Of a stretch of 64,000 bases of DNA, positions 1 to 8,322 are shown piece by piece. This DNA is from Sphaerospermopsis kisseleviana NIES-73 (GTDB taxonomy: Bacteria; Cyanobacteriota; Cyanobacteriia; Cyanobacteriales; Nostocaceae). The position numbers were made by a program, and so were the translations under genes. The notes beneath the pieces were generated by a model. That model was not told the DNA's origin. It did not search any database and worked only from the letters and a program-made list of their open reading frames with translations. Each line of letters opens with the position of its first letter. The stretch's first letter is position 1. The stretch covers positions 3,409,522 through 3,473,521 of the forward strand of contig NZ_AP018314.1 in the NCBI RefSeq assembly GCF_002368075.1. Reading direction: 5' to 3'.

Positions 1-219
1 GAAGTCGTCACCTTGCCAAGTTCCAGCAAATTTGAGCAAATCTTTGGCTTTAGATCCGCGTAATATTGGTTCTCCATCTTCTACAGAAATATTAGTTGAT
101 TTGATGGTGGAGGTATTTGTTTTGGTGTTGAGATATTCGAGATAGTCTAGGGTTTGTTCCAGTATCGGTTCTGGAGTGTTTTCTATGGCTGCAATTAGTT
201 GTTCTTTGATGGTGTTCAT
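1..219 (-). CDS. VapB-like antitoxin, partial (runs off left edge)
   Basis: The frame opens with ATG at 219 (protein start MNTIKEQLIAAIENTPEPIL) and stays open for 73 codons to the window edge, so the 3' end is missing. The N-terminal half is an amphipathic helical segment. The later stretch GSKAKDLLKFAGTWQGDDF resembles small cyanobacterial antitoxin-type proteins that usually sit directly before a PIN-domain (VapC) toxin. The expected toxin would lie outside the window, so the pairing is inferred. It is transcribed away from the ISAs1/parE debris to its right. Confidence 0.6.
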   Translation of the reverse strand, partial: MNTIKEQLIAAIENTPEPILEQTLDYLEYLNTKTNTSTIKSTNISVEDGEPILRGSKAKDLLKFAGTWQGDDF

Positions 220-365
220 AGACGTAATTAGGGAATGATAATATTATAGTTTTATGATTGTATCCGTAGAATAATAATTTAAAATTGCTGATCAATTTTT
301 GACATGGATAGAATAAAATATAACTCAGGGTGCTAAAAGGAAATGCCAGGGTAAGAGCATCTCAA

Positions 366-863
366 TCAGTCTTGACATAAGGGCTTTTCGGAATCTAATG
401 TAGAGTCAATGAAACAAGAACTGAGAACTTGAATCATGTAATCGTTATCCATAGCAGTGCGTTTCATTTTTTGTCGAAGAGTACGTTTATAAGTTTGTTC
501 ACGATTAAGAGCATTGAGAGCAATGCGTCGTAAAAGAGCAAAATTTCGGGGGCTGTTCCAAGAGCGAATACGACAAGAATCCTCAGCAAAAGTACAATCA
601 AGAATCCAGTGAGCTTGGTTCTCAATTCCCCAATGTTTACGGATGGCTCGACCTAAAAGTTGAGCATCACTGGGTAAAGAAGAGAGATAAAATTGAACCT
701 CACGAGTAGTTTGATTCCAAAGACGACGCTTCCGAACAACCATCACTACACTTTGGAGTCCAGCCCAGATTTTGGGTTGGTAAAGTTCACCAAGAGCCGA
801 AACTGGAACAGACCAAACTTGACGGATTTCCGTACGGTGATGTCCTTTTTCAATGCGGTGGTC
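366..863 (-). pseudogene. ISAs1-family transposase, C-terminal fragment
   Basis: An intact frame from 746 to 366 gives the C-terminal part of an ISAs1/H-repeat type DDE transposase (RKHWGIENQAHWILDCTFAE, then RNFALLRRIALNALNRE). The same frame continues upstream without a stop to about 863 (RIEKGHHRTEIRQVWSVPVS), so some 165 residues remain of a family protein of roughly 370. The N-terminal half and one IS end are gone. The upstream boundary coincides with the start of the parE remnant on the other strand, which suggests the element inserted into parE and then decayed. No clear pair of terminal inverted repeats could be assigned. Confidence 0.85.
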
Positions 864-1116
864 AGAAGATAATTTAGATGTTTCTGTTCGCTTTTTAATA
901 GCAGCAGAAACAACATTTAAACAATTAGCTAAAACTCCAGCTATGGGAAAAATATGTCAATTTTCTCATCCCAATTTAACAGATATTCGACAACAATCAA
1001 TTAAAAGATTTAGGAAATATCTGGTTTTTTATCGTATTGTTGAATCAGAAATTGATATTTTGCGAGTTATTCATGGTGCAAGAGATATTGAAACAATATT
1101 AGATGAGGATGACTAA
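864..1116 (+). pseudogene. ParE/RelE-family toxin, 5'-truncated
   Basis: The frame encodes EDNLDVSVRFLIAAETTFKQ, then a typical ParE C-terminus with IRQQSIKRFRKYLVFYRI and EIDILRVIHGARDIE. The fold's core strands and the conserved C-terminal RVIHGARD segment are present. The usual first 20 or so residues (start and helix 1) are missing, replaced by the edge of the ISAs1 transposase fragment. An ATG at 853 would start translation inside the IS remnant. No parD-like antitoxin gene precedes it, so the module is probably dead. Confidence 0.8.
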
Positions 1117-1137
1117 GTGGGCTATTGAGTTGGTGCA

Positions 1138-1215
1138 TTAATTATAACGCAGATGTACGCGGATAAACGCGGATTGTCAGAATCAGGATTTCCAGGATTT
1201 GAGGATTTTCAGAAT
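1138..1215. repeat. Dispersed repeats (ACGCAGATGTACGCGGAT and GAATCAGGATTTCC type)
   Basis: The stretch reads as two short cyanobacterial repeat units in series: an AACGCAGATGTACGCGGAT type unit, then a TGTCAGAATCAGGATTTCC type unit with internal repeats of AGGATTT. A related copy of the second unit lies at 1800-1847. No gene is visible between 1117 and 1322. Confidence 0.6.
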
Positions 1216-1322
1216 TTTATTAAGTATTCATAAATTTAGATACAAGACTTCTTTGATTAATATTATCATTGATTAGGTTAATAATCTCAGAAGTCGGGTA
1301 TCTCTAGAGACGGCAATATAAA

Positions 1323-1716
1323 TTAACTCACACCTAAGTTACTGTTTAAACTATTAAGAATACCGTCGTGGAATTTATTGACCGAAGATAAAATTCCATT
1401 CTCTGGATCGTTTAGCAATGACTCCTTGACCTCATTCAAATAACTTTCCAGGTTTGCTCGCAGAATTGGCCTTTCTAATTGAACAGTATGATAATGATCC
1501 CATACATCCCAAACAATAATACCCAAACCTGCAATTGGATTTAACAATTCTAATCCTAGAAGACCAACTGCCATTTCGCCACTTCCCTCTGCTGCGGCTT
1601 TAGCTGCTGTTTTGGTTGCTAATTTTGTTACTGCTTTAGAAGTCGCTTTACTTACTGTAGAGGCAACAACTTTTTTAGTACCAAATATATTGAGAAATTT
1701 TGACCAATCAAAACAT
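1323..1716 (-). pseudogene. Unknown protein, frameshifted near its start
   Basis: The ATG at 1574 gives 83 residues (LELLNPIAGLGIIVWDVWDH in the middle, then a helical C-terminus). The same frame stays open upstream to 1727 with an Ala/Lys-rich stretch (KLATKTAAKAAAEG), but it has no start codon there. A start at 1716 reads ATG TTT TGA. Removing one T from the four-T run (1710-1713) restores Met-Phe-Asp-Trp-Ser-Lys-Phe and joins the whole frame, giving about 131 residues. A one-base homopolymer insertion, or a sequencing error there, is the simplest explanation. The family is unknown to me; the hydrophobic middle could be membrane-associated. Confidence 0.55.
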
Positions 1717-1799
1717 GAGATATTAACTCAAATTGAGCAGAAGATTCAGGATATAAAGAAAGAAATTAAGATATTATTGAAGTAATTTCAAGATGTAAT

Positions 1800-1847
1800 T
1801 GTCTGAATCCTGTAAATCCTTAAATCCGGGATATCCTGATTCAGACA
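1800..1847. repeat. Palindromic repeat, 10-bp arms
   Basis: The arms TGTCTGAATC (1800-1809) and GATTCAGACA (1838-1847) are perfect inverted repeats around a 28-base centre of the AGGATTT type. It lies just upstream of the frameshifted gene and downstream of the retropepsin-like gene. Confidence 0.7.
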
Positions 1848-1907
1848 AATTATGACCCGTAGTAGTAGGTTAGGTTAACGTAAGGAAACCCAAGAAATTG
1901 GATGTTA

Positions 1908-2537
1908 TCAATGCAAGTTTTCACGCCATGAGAAAATAATTTTCTCCTCAGCTTGTCTAAATTCAATATTAAACTTATCAAATACAACTTCTCGACCTAA
2001 TAATAATTGTTCTCCACCCGTATTACTTTGTAACCATGCTACAGGAGCAATCAAATTATATCCATCAATTGTCATTTCTACATTACGTAAAACATACTCA
2101 ACCCTACCACCAATAGTTTCTGCTAACAAAGTTGATTCTGAATCAGCTAAAGCATAACCTAAATCTTGACCTACTTTCAAAGAAATTAAGCTCAATTCAG
2201 CACCAGAATCTACTAACAGTATTGCAGAAAATTCTATATTTCCATGTTTTAATTTAACACTATAATTGGGTTGCCAATCATGACGCGCAACAGTTCGGAA
2301 ACGAATTGGTAAAATTTGTACAGATGCGGTGTGATGAGGAACTAAATAAATTAAAAAATTCTGTTTTGTAGCTTTAGCTAATTCTAAAACTTCTTGTAAA
2401 TTTTCGCTATGTGCGATTATCCCATTAGAATTATAAGCAACATATTGATTTTTATATAAATCCAATAATTGATGACGGTTTTTGTTTAACCGTTTAAGAA
2501 TTTCATCTCTTTCACTGGGGGAGGGTGTTGTGTTCAT
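1908..2537 (-). CDS. DUF5678 plus retropepsin-like aspartic protease domain protein
   Basis: The 209-residue protein has two parts. Residues about 22-70 (NQYVAYNSNGIIAHSENLQE) resemble DUF5678, a small alpha/beta domain. Residues about 85-205 resemble the retroviral-type aspartic protease fold: ILLVDSGAELSLISLKVGQD carries the D-S-G catalytic triplet followed by Ala, a hydrophobic flap region follows, and LLLGREVVFDKFNIEF matches the conserved GR segment. Such single-domain proteases act as homodimers. No signal peptide or membrane segment is seen, so it is probably cytoplasmic. Substrate and role are unknown. It stands alone, without close neighbours on its strand. Confidence 0.7.
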   Translation of the reverse strand: MNTTPSPSERDEILKRLNKNRHQLLDLYKNQYVAYNSNGIIAHSENLQEVLELAKATKQNFLIYLVPHHTASVQILPIRFRTVARHDWQPNYSVKLKHGNIEFSAILLVDSGAELSLISLKVGQDLGYALADSESTLLAETIGGRVEYVLRNVEMTIDGYNLIAPVAWLQSNTGGEQLLLGREVVFDKFNIEFRQAEEKIIFSWRENLH

Positions 2538-2779
2538 ATTTATGAATATACTGTACTTCTTTTATTATACAATTATGATTGTTCAATCAGTATCATCTCT
2601 TCCCAAAGTTAGATTATGAGTTCCCGTCGTATGCTCAAACCTGGTGAAAATTCTGATTGGTATTATTAGTTAAGTAATTTCTCTGATGGTAATTTAACGC
2701 AGATGTTTTTACAAATATTTTGGGATATTTGGGTAATATAAATGATATAATCATTTTTCAGGATTTTAATAAAACCTCT

Positions 2780-3436
2780 ATGAAAACCTTTACTATTGGA
2801 CATTCCAACCACACCATAGAATCTTTTATTGAACTATTACAAAAACACGATGTTACCGCTTTAGCTGATGTGCGTTCTAGTCCCTATAGTCGCAGGTTTC
2901 CTCAGTTTAATCAATCAAATTTAAAAGCAGCATTGAAAACTGTCAATATTGCTTATGTTCCTTTGGGTGATAATTTAGGTGCGCGTCCTAGTGATAGAAG
3001 TTGTTATGTAGATGGAATGGCCAGATATGATTTAATTGCTGCGACGGAAGCGTTTAAATTAGGTTTAAATCGTTTGATTCAAGGTTCGCAAAAATTCCAA
3101 ATTAGTTTAATGTGTGCAGAACAAGATCCCATTGTTTGTCATCGGGCAATTTTGATTTCTCCTCATTTAAAAAATGCAGGTTTGAATATTTATCATATTC
3201 TTAAAAATGGAGATTTAGAATCTAATGAAGATTTAGAAAATCGAGTTTTAAAACTCCATACTTTATATGATTTATTACCAGAAAATCAAAGTTCTGCTAA
3301 ACAACTTTCTCTGTTTGATATGCGGTCTAACCAAACTATTGAAAAACAGTTTAACCGTGCAGAGTTAGTAGAAAAAGCATATCAATTACAAGGTGAAAAA
3401 GTCGCGTATACAGAAAATAAGGATGATCATGAATAA
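2780..3436 (+). CDS. DUF488 family protein, copy 1
   Basis: The start is placed at the ATG at 2780 because the family begins with the TIGHSNHT segment at once (MKTFTIGHSNHTIESFIELL); an upstream TTG at 2720 would add an unlike leader. DUF488 hallmarks are ALADVRSSPYSRRFPQFN, YVPLGDNLGARP and the late LMCAEQDPIVCHRAILI with Cys and His. Length is 218 residues. The biochemical function is not established; the conserved Cys/His/Arg pattern suggests an enzyme or nucleic-acid binder. It overlaps the second DUF488 gene by 8 bp, so the two are certainly co-transcribed. Confidence 0.85.
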   Translation: MKTFTIGHSNHTIESFIELLQKHDVTALADVRSSPYSRRFPQFNQSNLKAALKTVNIAYVPLGDNLGARPSDRSCYVDGMARYDLIAATEAFKLGLNRLIQGSQKFQISLMCAEQDPIVCHRAILISPHLKNAGLNIYHILKNGDLESNEDLENRVLKLHTLYDLLPENQSSAKQLSLFDMRSNQTIEKQFNRAELVEKAYQLQGEKVAYTENKDDHE

Positions 3437-3899
3437 GCAAAATCAAGAAGTTAATTTATTTACGATTGGGTTTACTCAAAAGAAAGCAGAACAATTTTTT
3501 GAGACTTTGATAAAATCTGGTGTTAAACGAGTGATTGATACCAGATTAAACAATGTTTCCCAACTTGCGGGATTTGCAAAAAAGCAAGATTTACAATATT
3601 TTCTGCGTAAAATTGCAGATATTGAATATATCCATATTCTTGATTTAGCACCAACTCAAGATATTTTAGATGCTTATAAAAAAAAGCAAATAACTTGGGA
3701 TGTCTATGAGGAAAAATTCAATCTTTTGATTTCACAACGACAAATTGAAAAGAAATTATCTATAGATATGATAGATAAAAGTTGTTTGTTGTGTAGTGAA
3801 CTTAAACCCCATAACTGTCATCGGCGGTTAGTAGCTGAATATTTGCAAGGTAAGTTAGATAGTAAGTTAGATAAAAGTATCAAGATTCATCATCTTTGA
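3429..3899 (+). CDS. DUF488 family protein, copy 2
   Basis: Start ATG at 3429 overlaps the end of copy 1 (ATGAATAA), a classic translational-coupling arrangement. Of 156 residues, NLFTIGFTQKKAEQFFETL replaces the TIGHS start, KRVIDTRLNNVSQLAGFAKK matches the second motif and CLLCSELKPHNCHRRLVAEY the C-terminal Cys/His motif. It is a diverged paralogue of copy 1 of the shorter type. Two tandem, unequal DUF488 genes suggest a heteromeric pair. The next gene, a probable dual-OB protein, starts 123 bp on. Confidence 0.85.
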   Translation: MNKQNQEVNLFTIGFTQKKAEQFFETLIKSGVKRVIDTRLNNVSQLAGFAKKQDLQYFLRKIADIEYIHILDLAPTQDILDAYKKKQITWDVYEEKFNLLISQRQIEKKLSIDMIDKSCLLCSELKPHNCHRRLVAEYLQGKLDSKLDKSIKIHHL

Positions 3900-4022
3900 G
3901 TATATTCTCAGACACGGATATATTTAGGTTTTGTTTAAGCGTTAAGTAGTTTTACTGTTCAATTTTCAAATCTTCTCATTTTACTATTACTGTAACAAGT
4001 AAGGTGCAAGTGAGAATATAAG

Positions 4023-4778
4023 ATGTTGACATTTGATATTATCTGTTTAGCAAAATCTACTAAACATGGTGGAATTTGTATTGCGGGGATAAAAACCGAT
4101 GGTTCTGGATGGTTGCGGCCAATTTCTAATAGAAGAAATGGTACTTTATATCCAGAACATTTCATGACTAGAGATGGTCAAGAACCAGAATTATTTGATG
4201 TTATTAGGATTCCTTTTATTAGACATGAACCGCAATGTCATCATCCTGAAAATTACCTAATTCATTATAGTTATAAATGGCAGATTTTAGGGAAAGCAAG
4301 TTTAGAACAAGTTAAAAATTTAATCAAACCAGAAATTAAACGTAGTTCTTCAGAACCAAAATTATTAGGTAATTTTGATAAACAGATAGGTTATGAAGAT
4401 TTACAAAATACACCTCTTAAATCTTCCTTAGCGATGATTAATCCAGAGGTGTTAGAATGGGAGGTGAGATATAATTCACAAAATAAAAAAAATTTTAGAT
4501 GTTTGTTTTGTTTATGTGGAAATTCTTATGATTTACCTATTACTGATCCGGTGTGGATAGAGAAACTAAACGTTTTAGAAGAGGGAATATATTTCTGTGA
4601 AGATGTGATCGAAAAACTAAACTTAGAAAACTTTGAACCGGATAAATTTAGATTAACCATTAGTTTAAGTGAACCTTTTCAACCTTATTATCCCAGTCAA
4701 TTAGAATATTGTTATAAATTGGTTGCATCCGTAATTAATGTTACTGATGTTTCTTTCCGTTTGGGATGGTATAGATGA
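4023..4778 (+). CDS. Probable dual OB-fold domain protein linked to DUF488
   Basis: The 251-residue protein starts MLTFDIICLAKSTKHGGICI and continues with KTDGSGWLRPISNRRNGTLY and FDVIRIPF, a pattern I associate with uncharacterised dual OB-containing proteins often found beside DUF488 genes. Both halves are beta-rich. A cluster of cysteines (FRCLFCLCGNSYDLP, around residue 160) could bind metal or be structural. OB folds usually bind single-stranded nucleic acid, so a DNA or RNA role is inferred. It has the same direction and cassette as the two DUF488 genes. The family assignment is from memory of motif layout and is moderate. Confidence 0.6.
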   Translation: MLTFDIICLAKSTKHGGICIAGIKTDGSGWLRPISNRRNGTLYPEHFMTRDGQEPELFDVIRIPFIRHEPQCHHPENYLIHYSYKWQILGKASLEQVKNLIKPEIKRSSSEPKLLGNFDKQIGYEDLQNTPLKSSLAMINPEVLEWEVRYNSQNKKNFRCLFCLCGNSYDLPITDPVWIEKLNVLEEGIYFCEDVIEKLNLENFEPDKFRLTISLSEPFQPYYPSQLEYCYKLVASVINVTDVSFRLGWYR

Positions 4779-5029
4779 TAGGTGACAGGTAACAGTTTTA
4801 AAAATAACTTCAACGTCCAAAATTTCTCTGCGTTCTCTGCGTCTCTGCGGTTCGTTTTCTTAAACTTTGATAATATTGTCTTTTAAAATACTGTAATAAC
4901 TAATATGTAAAAGATAGAATATTTAGCGAAATTGTTTTTAACAACAAGGTCAAATATTTTTTAAGGTTGTATTTCTACCGCTTCAGATGTAAATGTCAAA
5001 AGTATTTTTTACTAGATTGGGTATTGATA

Positions 5030-5392
5030 ATGACTTACAATTCAGAGGAAATGCAGCAAATTTTAGAAGTTGCTTTTAAACGCAAGCAACAGGGAGAATT
5101 TACGCGAGAACAAATAATAGAAATTGCTTCAGAATTAGGGGTTTCTTCGGAATCTCTCATTGCTGCGGAAAATGAATGGTTAAAAAAACAAGTAGAAGTG
5201 AAAAAAGAAGCAATGTCTAATCATCAAAAACAGCAAGAGTTTAAATCACATTTCATGGTTTTTTTGATTGTTAACGGGTTTTTGATTTTGTTAAACTTGT
5301 TCACTGGTTCTGGTTATTTTTGGGCTATTTTCCCGCTTTTGGGTTGGGGTTTAGGTTTGTTACTGCATTGGATGAATGCTTATAAAAAGTAG
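5030..5392 (+). CDS. Small 2TM-domain membrane protein
   Basis: The start is taken at ATG 5030 (MTYNSEEMQQILEVAFKRKQ); an upstream start at 4967 would add 21 unlike residues. The N-terminal 55 residues form a helical, SHOCT-like region (GEFTREQIIEIASELGVSSE). After a charged linker come two hydrophobic segments (residues about 77-95 and 98-115) ending in WMNAYKK, the 2TM domain layout. 120 residues. Function unknown; it is probably an inner-membrane protein. A hairpin that may terminate it follows at 5410-5474. Confidence 0.7.
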   Translation: MTYNSEEMQQILEVAFKRKQQGEFTREQIIEIASELGVSSESLIAAENEWLKKQVEVKKEAMSNHQKQQEFKSHFMVFLIVNGFLILLNLFTGSGYFWAIFPLLGWGLGLLLHWMNAYKK

Positions 5393-5409
5393 GGTTTAGA
5401 GTAAGTTTT

Positions 5410-5474
5410 AGATCCCCGACTTCTTTCACTATCATGTCTATAAATCATAAATTGATGACAGAAATCGGGGATCT
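5410..5474. repeat. AGATCCCCGACTTCT palindromic repeat, possible bidirectional terminator
   Basis: Arm AGATCCCCGACTTCT (5410-5424) pairs with AGAAATCGGGGATCT (5460-5474) with one G:T-type mismatch. It lies between two convergent genes and is followed by a T-rich tail, as a terminator would be. The same arm recurs at 25578, 36931 and 52901. Confidence 0.75.
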
Positions 5475-5483
5475 GTTTATTTA

Positions 5484-6356
5484 TTATTGACTGATCTCAG
5501 ACTTTAACCACCTCTCCAAATCATTAATATCTGTAAAATCTAATAATGATTCTCCTAGTTTTTCCAATTGTTCTATATTCAAAATATTGAGATTTTGAAT
5601 ATAACTATCACTCAACTTTCCAAACCGCTTAGATAACATCCTTAATAGTAAGTTGATTGCTTCATCTTTTCTACCTTCCTGTCTACCCTCCTGTCTACCT
5701 TCTTGTTTACCTTCTTGCTTTGCTTCTTGATATACTCTTGTTTGCTTAATGTCACTCACTAAAAACATTGCTTCTATCTCCTGACGGCTTAATTGTGAAA
5801 ACTTTGACAATAAAACAGTCTCTAACAATTCTATAATACTTTGTTTTTCGTTGTCATCCTCAATTTCTGTTTTGGTTCTGTCCATGAGGTTTTTCACTAA
5901 TTCTGGTGCTTGTGCTTCTTTACTGACAATTAATTCAATTAACCCCATTCCTATTGAACCTGGTGGTAATTCATCTAAATAAATTCTTTTTATTCTCCCA
6001 CTGTTAATAAATTCTTGTTGATAAGCTGTCAGTTCTCCTACGTCTAAACTGCGTTTTGCAAATAACGCTATTGCTTGCCAATCTTGTACAGGTTTAAATT
6101 GATTGAGATAAATGTTTATTTCTGCTATTAATTCCCAGTAAAAGTCTGGTTTTGGTTGAAATTGCACTTCCACAAAATAGATGGGTTTTTCTACATTATC
6201 TGTCATAAAAATCCCATCAAATCTAAATGCTTTTTCTTTCACTTCTACAGAGGTGAATTGATAGTCTTTGGCGTTTTCTGTTGGTTCACCCAGTATTTCA
6301 AATAATAGGGTGTGGAAAGTGAGGAATATTTGGTAGAAGATTGTGTCTGTGTGCAT
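5484..6356 (-). CDS. DUF2887/Rpn-type PD-(D/E)XK nuclease-like protein
   Basis: The 290-residue protein starts MHTDTIFYQIFLTFHTLLFE, as DUF2887 members do. The nuclease-like core shows FRFDGIF (acidic residue) and IYFVEVQFQ (the E-x-Q form of the PD-(D/E)XK motif), then FYWELIAEINIYLNQF. Near residue 210 there is an EGKQEGRQEGRQEGRKDE charged repeat, followed by a DUF4351-like C-terminus (LLLRMLSKRFGKLSD). These proteins are common in multiple copies in filamentous cyanobacteria and are related to recombination-promoting Rpn nucleases. Any DNA-cutting role here is inferred. Confidence 0.8.
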   Translation of the reverse strand: MHTDTIFYQIFLTFHTLLFEILGEPTENAKDYQFTSVEVKEKAFRFDGIFMTDNVEKPIYFVEVQFQPKPDFYWELIAEINIYLNQFKPVQDWQAIALFAKRSLDVGELTAYQQEFINSGRIKRIYLDELPPGSIGMGLIELIVSKEAQAPELVKNLMDRTKTEIEDDNEKQSIIELLETVLLSKFSQLSRQEIEAMFLVSDIKQTRVYQEAKQEGKQEGRQEGRQEGRKDEAINLLLRMLSKRFGKLSDSYIQNLNILNIEQLEKLGESLLDFTDINDLERWLKSEISQ

Positions 6357-6395
6357 TATTTATGTCAATTATTTCCTCTTTTTAACCAGTAAAAC

Positions 6396-7907
6396 TCATC
6401 GCAAACATCTAATTGCTTCTAATAAACCTCTCGCTTTATTTAATGTCTCCTCATATTCTTTTTCTGGTTCGGAGTCTGCTACTAAACCTGCACCTGCTTG
6501 GACAGTAACAGTTTGATTATTTAATACCATTGTGCGGATAGCGATCGCACTATTTAATTGTCCTTCAAAGTCATAATATCCATACACCCCAGAATATACT
6601 CCTCTGCGGGTTGGTTCTAGTTCGTTGATAATTTCCATTGCACGAATTTTTGGCGCACCGCTAACTGTTCCCGCAGGAAAACAAGCTTTTAATAAATCCC
6701 ATGCTGTCTTATTTTCTGCTAATTTACCTACTACATTACTCACAATGTGCATGACATGAGAGTAAAGTTCAATTACCATTAATTCATCTACTTTAACTGT
6801 GCCATTTTCACACACTCTTCCTAAATCATTTCTTCCTAAATCTACTAACATGATATGTTCAGCAACTTCTTTAGGATCTTGTAATAAATCTGCTGCTAAA
6901 GCTTCATCTTCTTTGGTGGTTTTTCCTCTTGGTCTTGTTCCTGCTATCGGTCTAACTGTGGCAATAATTCCTCCTTCTTCATCTCGTTCTGCTTTCACCA
7001 TCACTTCAGGACTAGAACCGATAATTTGCCAGTCTTGGAAGTTAAAAAACGCCATGTAAGGTGAAGGGTTAATTTGCCTTAAAGAACGATATAAAGCAAA
7101 AGGATCACCTTTATATTCTGTGGATAATCTTTGAGAAATGACAACTTGAAAAATATCGCCGGCTTTAATATATTTTTTCGCTTTTTCTACACTCGCGCAA
7201 AATTCTTTTTTAGTGAAATTGCTGGTGTATTCTTCTATTCCTGCTTTGGGTTTATTTTGGGGAGATGTCCAAGGTAATTTAGTATTTTCTGGTGATATGG
7301 GTAAGGATAATTTGCTTACCATTTCTTGAATGCGATCGCACGCTTTTTGATAAGCAATTTCTAAGTTTTCATTATTCCTTAAATCTGCGTAGGCGATCGC
7401 CCAAATTTTGCGTTTTACCTGATCAAATATCAATAAATGATCTACTTGCATCCATAACCCATCAGGAAGATTACGCTCATCTTGGGCATGAATTGGTACA
7501 CGGGTTTCAATCCAATTGATTAACTCATAGCCCCAAAACCCGAATAAACCGCCAATTCCTGAAGGTAGCTGTGGTAATTTTACGGGGTGATAAGGTGCTA
7601 AACATTCCGCTAACACATTGAACGGATCACCTGTAAAAACTTTCTGTGAACCATCTCTATAGGTTTGGGTAGTTTGATCTCCCCTTGCTTCTAAAATCCA
7701 AAGCGGGTTACAACCCAATAAACTATATCTTCCTACTTTTTCACCACCTTCCACCGACTCCAGCAAAAAGCTGTAAGGTTGACTTGCACAAACCTTGTAC
7801 CAAGCAGAAACAGGGGTATCCAAGTCAGCTACCCATTCTTGATAGACAGGAACAAAATTACCTTGTTGAGCGAGTTTTGTAAATTGTTGGAAGTCGGGGA
7901 AAATCAT
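6396..7907 (-). CDS. trpE: Anthranilate synthase component I
   Basis: TrpE converts chorismate, with ammonia from the glutaminase subunit, to anthranilate, the first step of tryptophan synthesis. Length is 503 residues, normal for the family. LLES at residues 48-51 is the conserved tryptophan feedback-site segment. The chorismate-binding domain shows SPEVMV, VRPIAGTRPRG, LVDLGRNDLGRV, FPAGTVSGAPK and the C-terminal IRTMV/GAGLVADSEPEKEYEET. It lies downstream of psaD on the same strand, separated by 415 bp of repeats. The pairing of psaD and trpE is common in cyanobacteria. No trpG is in the window. Confidence 0.95.
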   Translation of the reverse strand: MIFPDFQQFTKLAQQGNFVPVYQEWVADLDTPVSAWYKVCASQPYSFLLESVEGGEKVGRYSLLGCNPLWILEARGDQTTQTYRDGSQKVFTGDPFNVLAECLAPYHPVKLPQLPSGIGGLFGFWGYELINWIETRVPIHAQDERNLPDGLWMQVDHLLIFDQVKRKIWAIAYADLRNNENLEIAYQKACDRIQEMVSKLSLPISPENTKLPWTSPQNKPKAGIEEYTSNFTKKEFCASVEKAKKYIKAGDIFQVVISQRLSTEYKGDPFALYRSLRQINPSPYMAFFNFQDWQIIGSSPEVMVKAERDEEGGIIATVRPIAGTRPRGKTTKEDEALAADLLQDPKEVAEHIMLVDLGRNDLGRVCENGTVKVDELMVIELYSHVMHIVSNVVGKLAENKTAWDLLKACFPAGTVSGAPKIRAMEIINELEPTRRGVYSGVYGYYDFEGQLNSAIAIRTMVLNNQTVTVQAGAGLVADSEPEKEYEETLNKARGLLEAIRCLR

Positions 7908-7999
7908 AAATAATCTGGTGATTAGGGATTGGGAATTGGTGATTGGGTGTGAGGATGATTATAGAAGATGAATGATAAATTATCAGCATTTATCATTAT

Positions 8000-8310
8000 C
8001 TACAATTCCCAGTCCCCAGTCCCCAGTCCCTCACAAGGGTAGGTATTTTACATTGTCGTGAGTGATGGCAAGACTTGGGGGACAAGGAAGGACAGTGGAC
8101 AAGGGAGGAAAGCCGTACAAATGATGTACGATTGGTAACAAAAACTGACGCTCAACAGACCTTGTACTGAGCGAAGCCGAAGTACATTTCTTGTCTAAAA
8201 TCTTCCTTGTCTACTTTCCCTCCTTGCCTTCCTTGTCCTGCCTTCACAGATAATATTAAAAACCTACCCCTATGAGGTCCCCAGTCCCCAGTCCCCAGTC
8301 CCCAGTCCCT
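8000..8310. repeat. STRRs and an imperfect inverted repeat between trpE and psaD
   Basis: The 415-bp gap holds no gene. It contains CCCCAGT heptamers around 8010-8030 and four perfect copies at 8279-8306. In between, GGACAAGGAAGG-type sequence at about 8089-8120 faces its reverse complement at about 8212-8245, forming a long imperfect stem. The loop region includes a CTTGTACTGAGCGAAG unit that recurs at about 48380. It may shape the psaD mRNA 3' end; that is inference. Confidence 0.65.
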
Positions 8311-8322
8311 AGTACCTAGACC

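Noticed and set aside
92-295. 67-codon frame on the minus strand
   Set aside because: It overlaps the antitoxin-like gene (219-1) in another phase and its composition is not protein-like.
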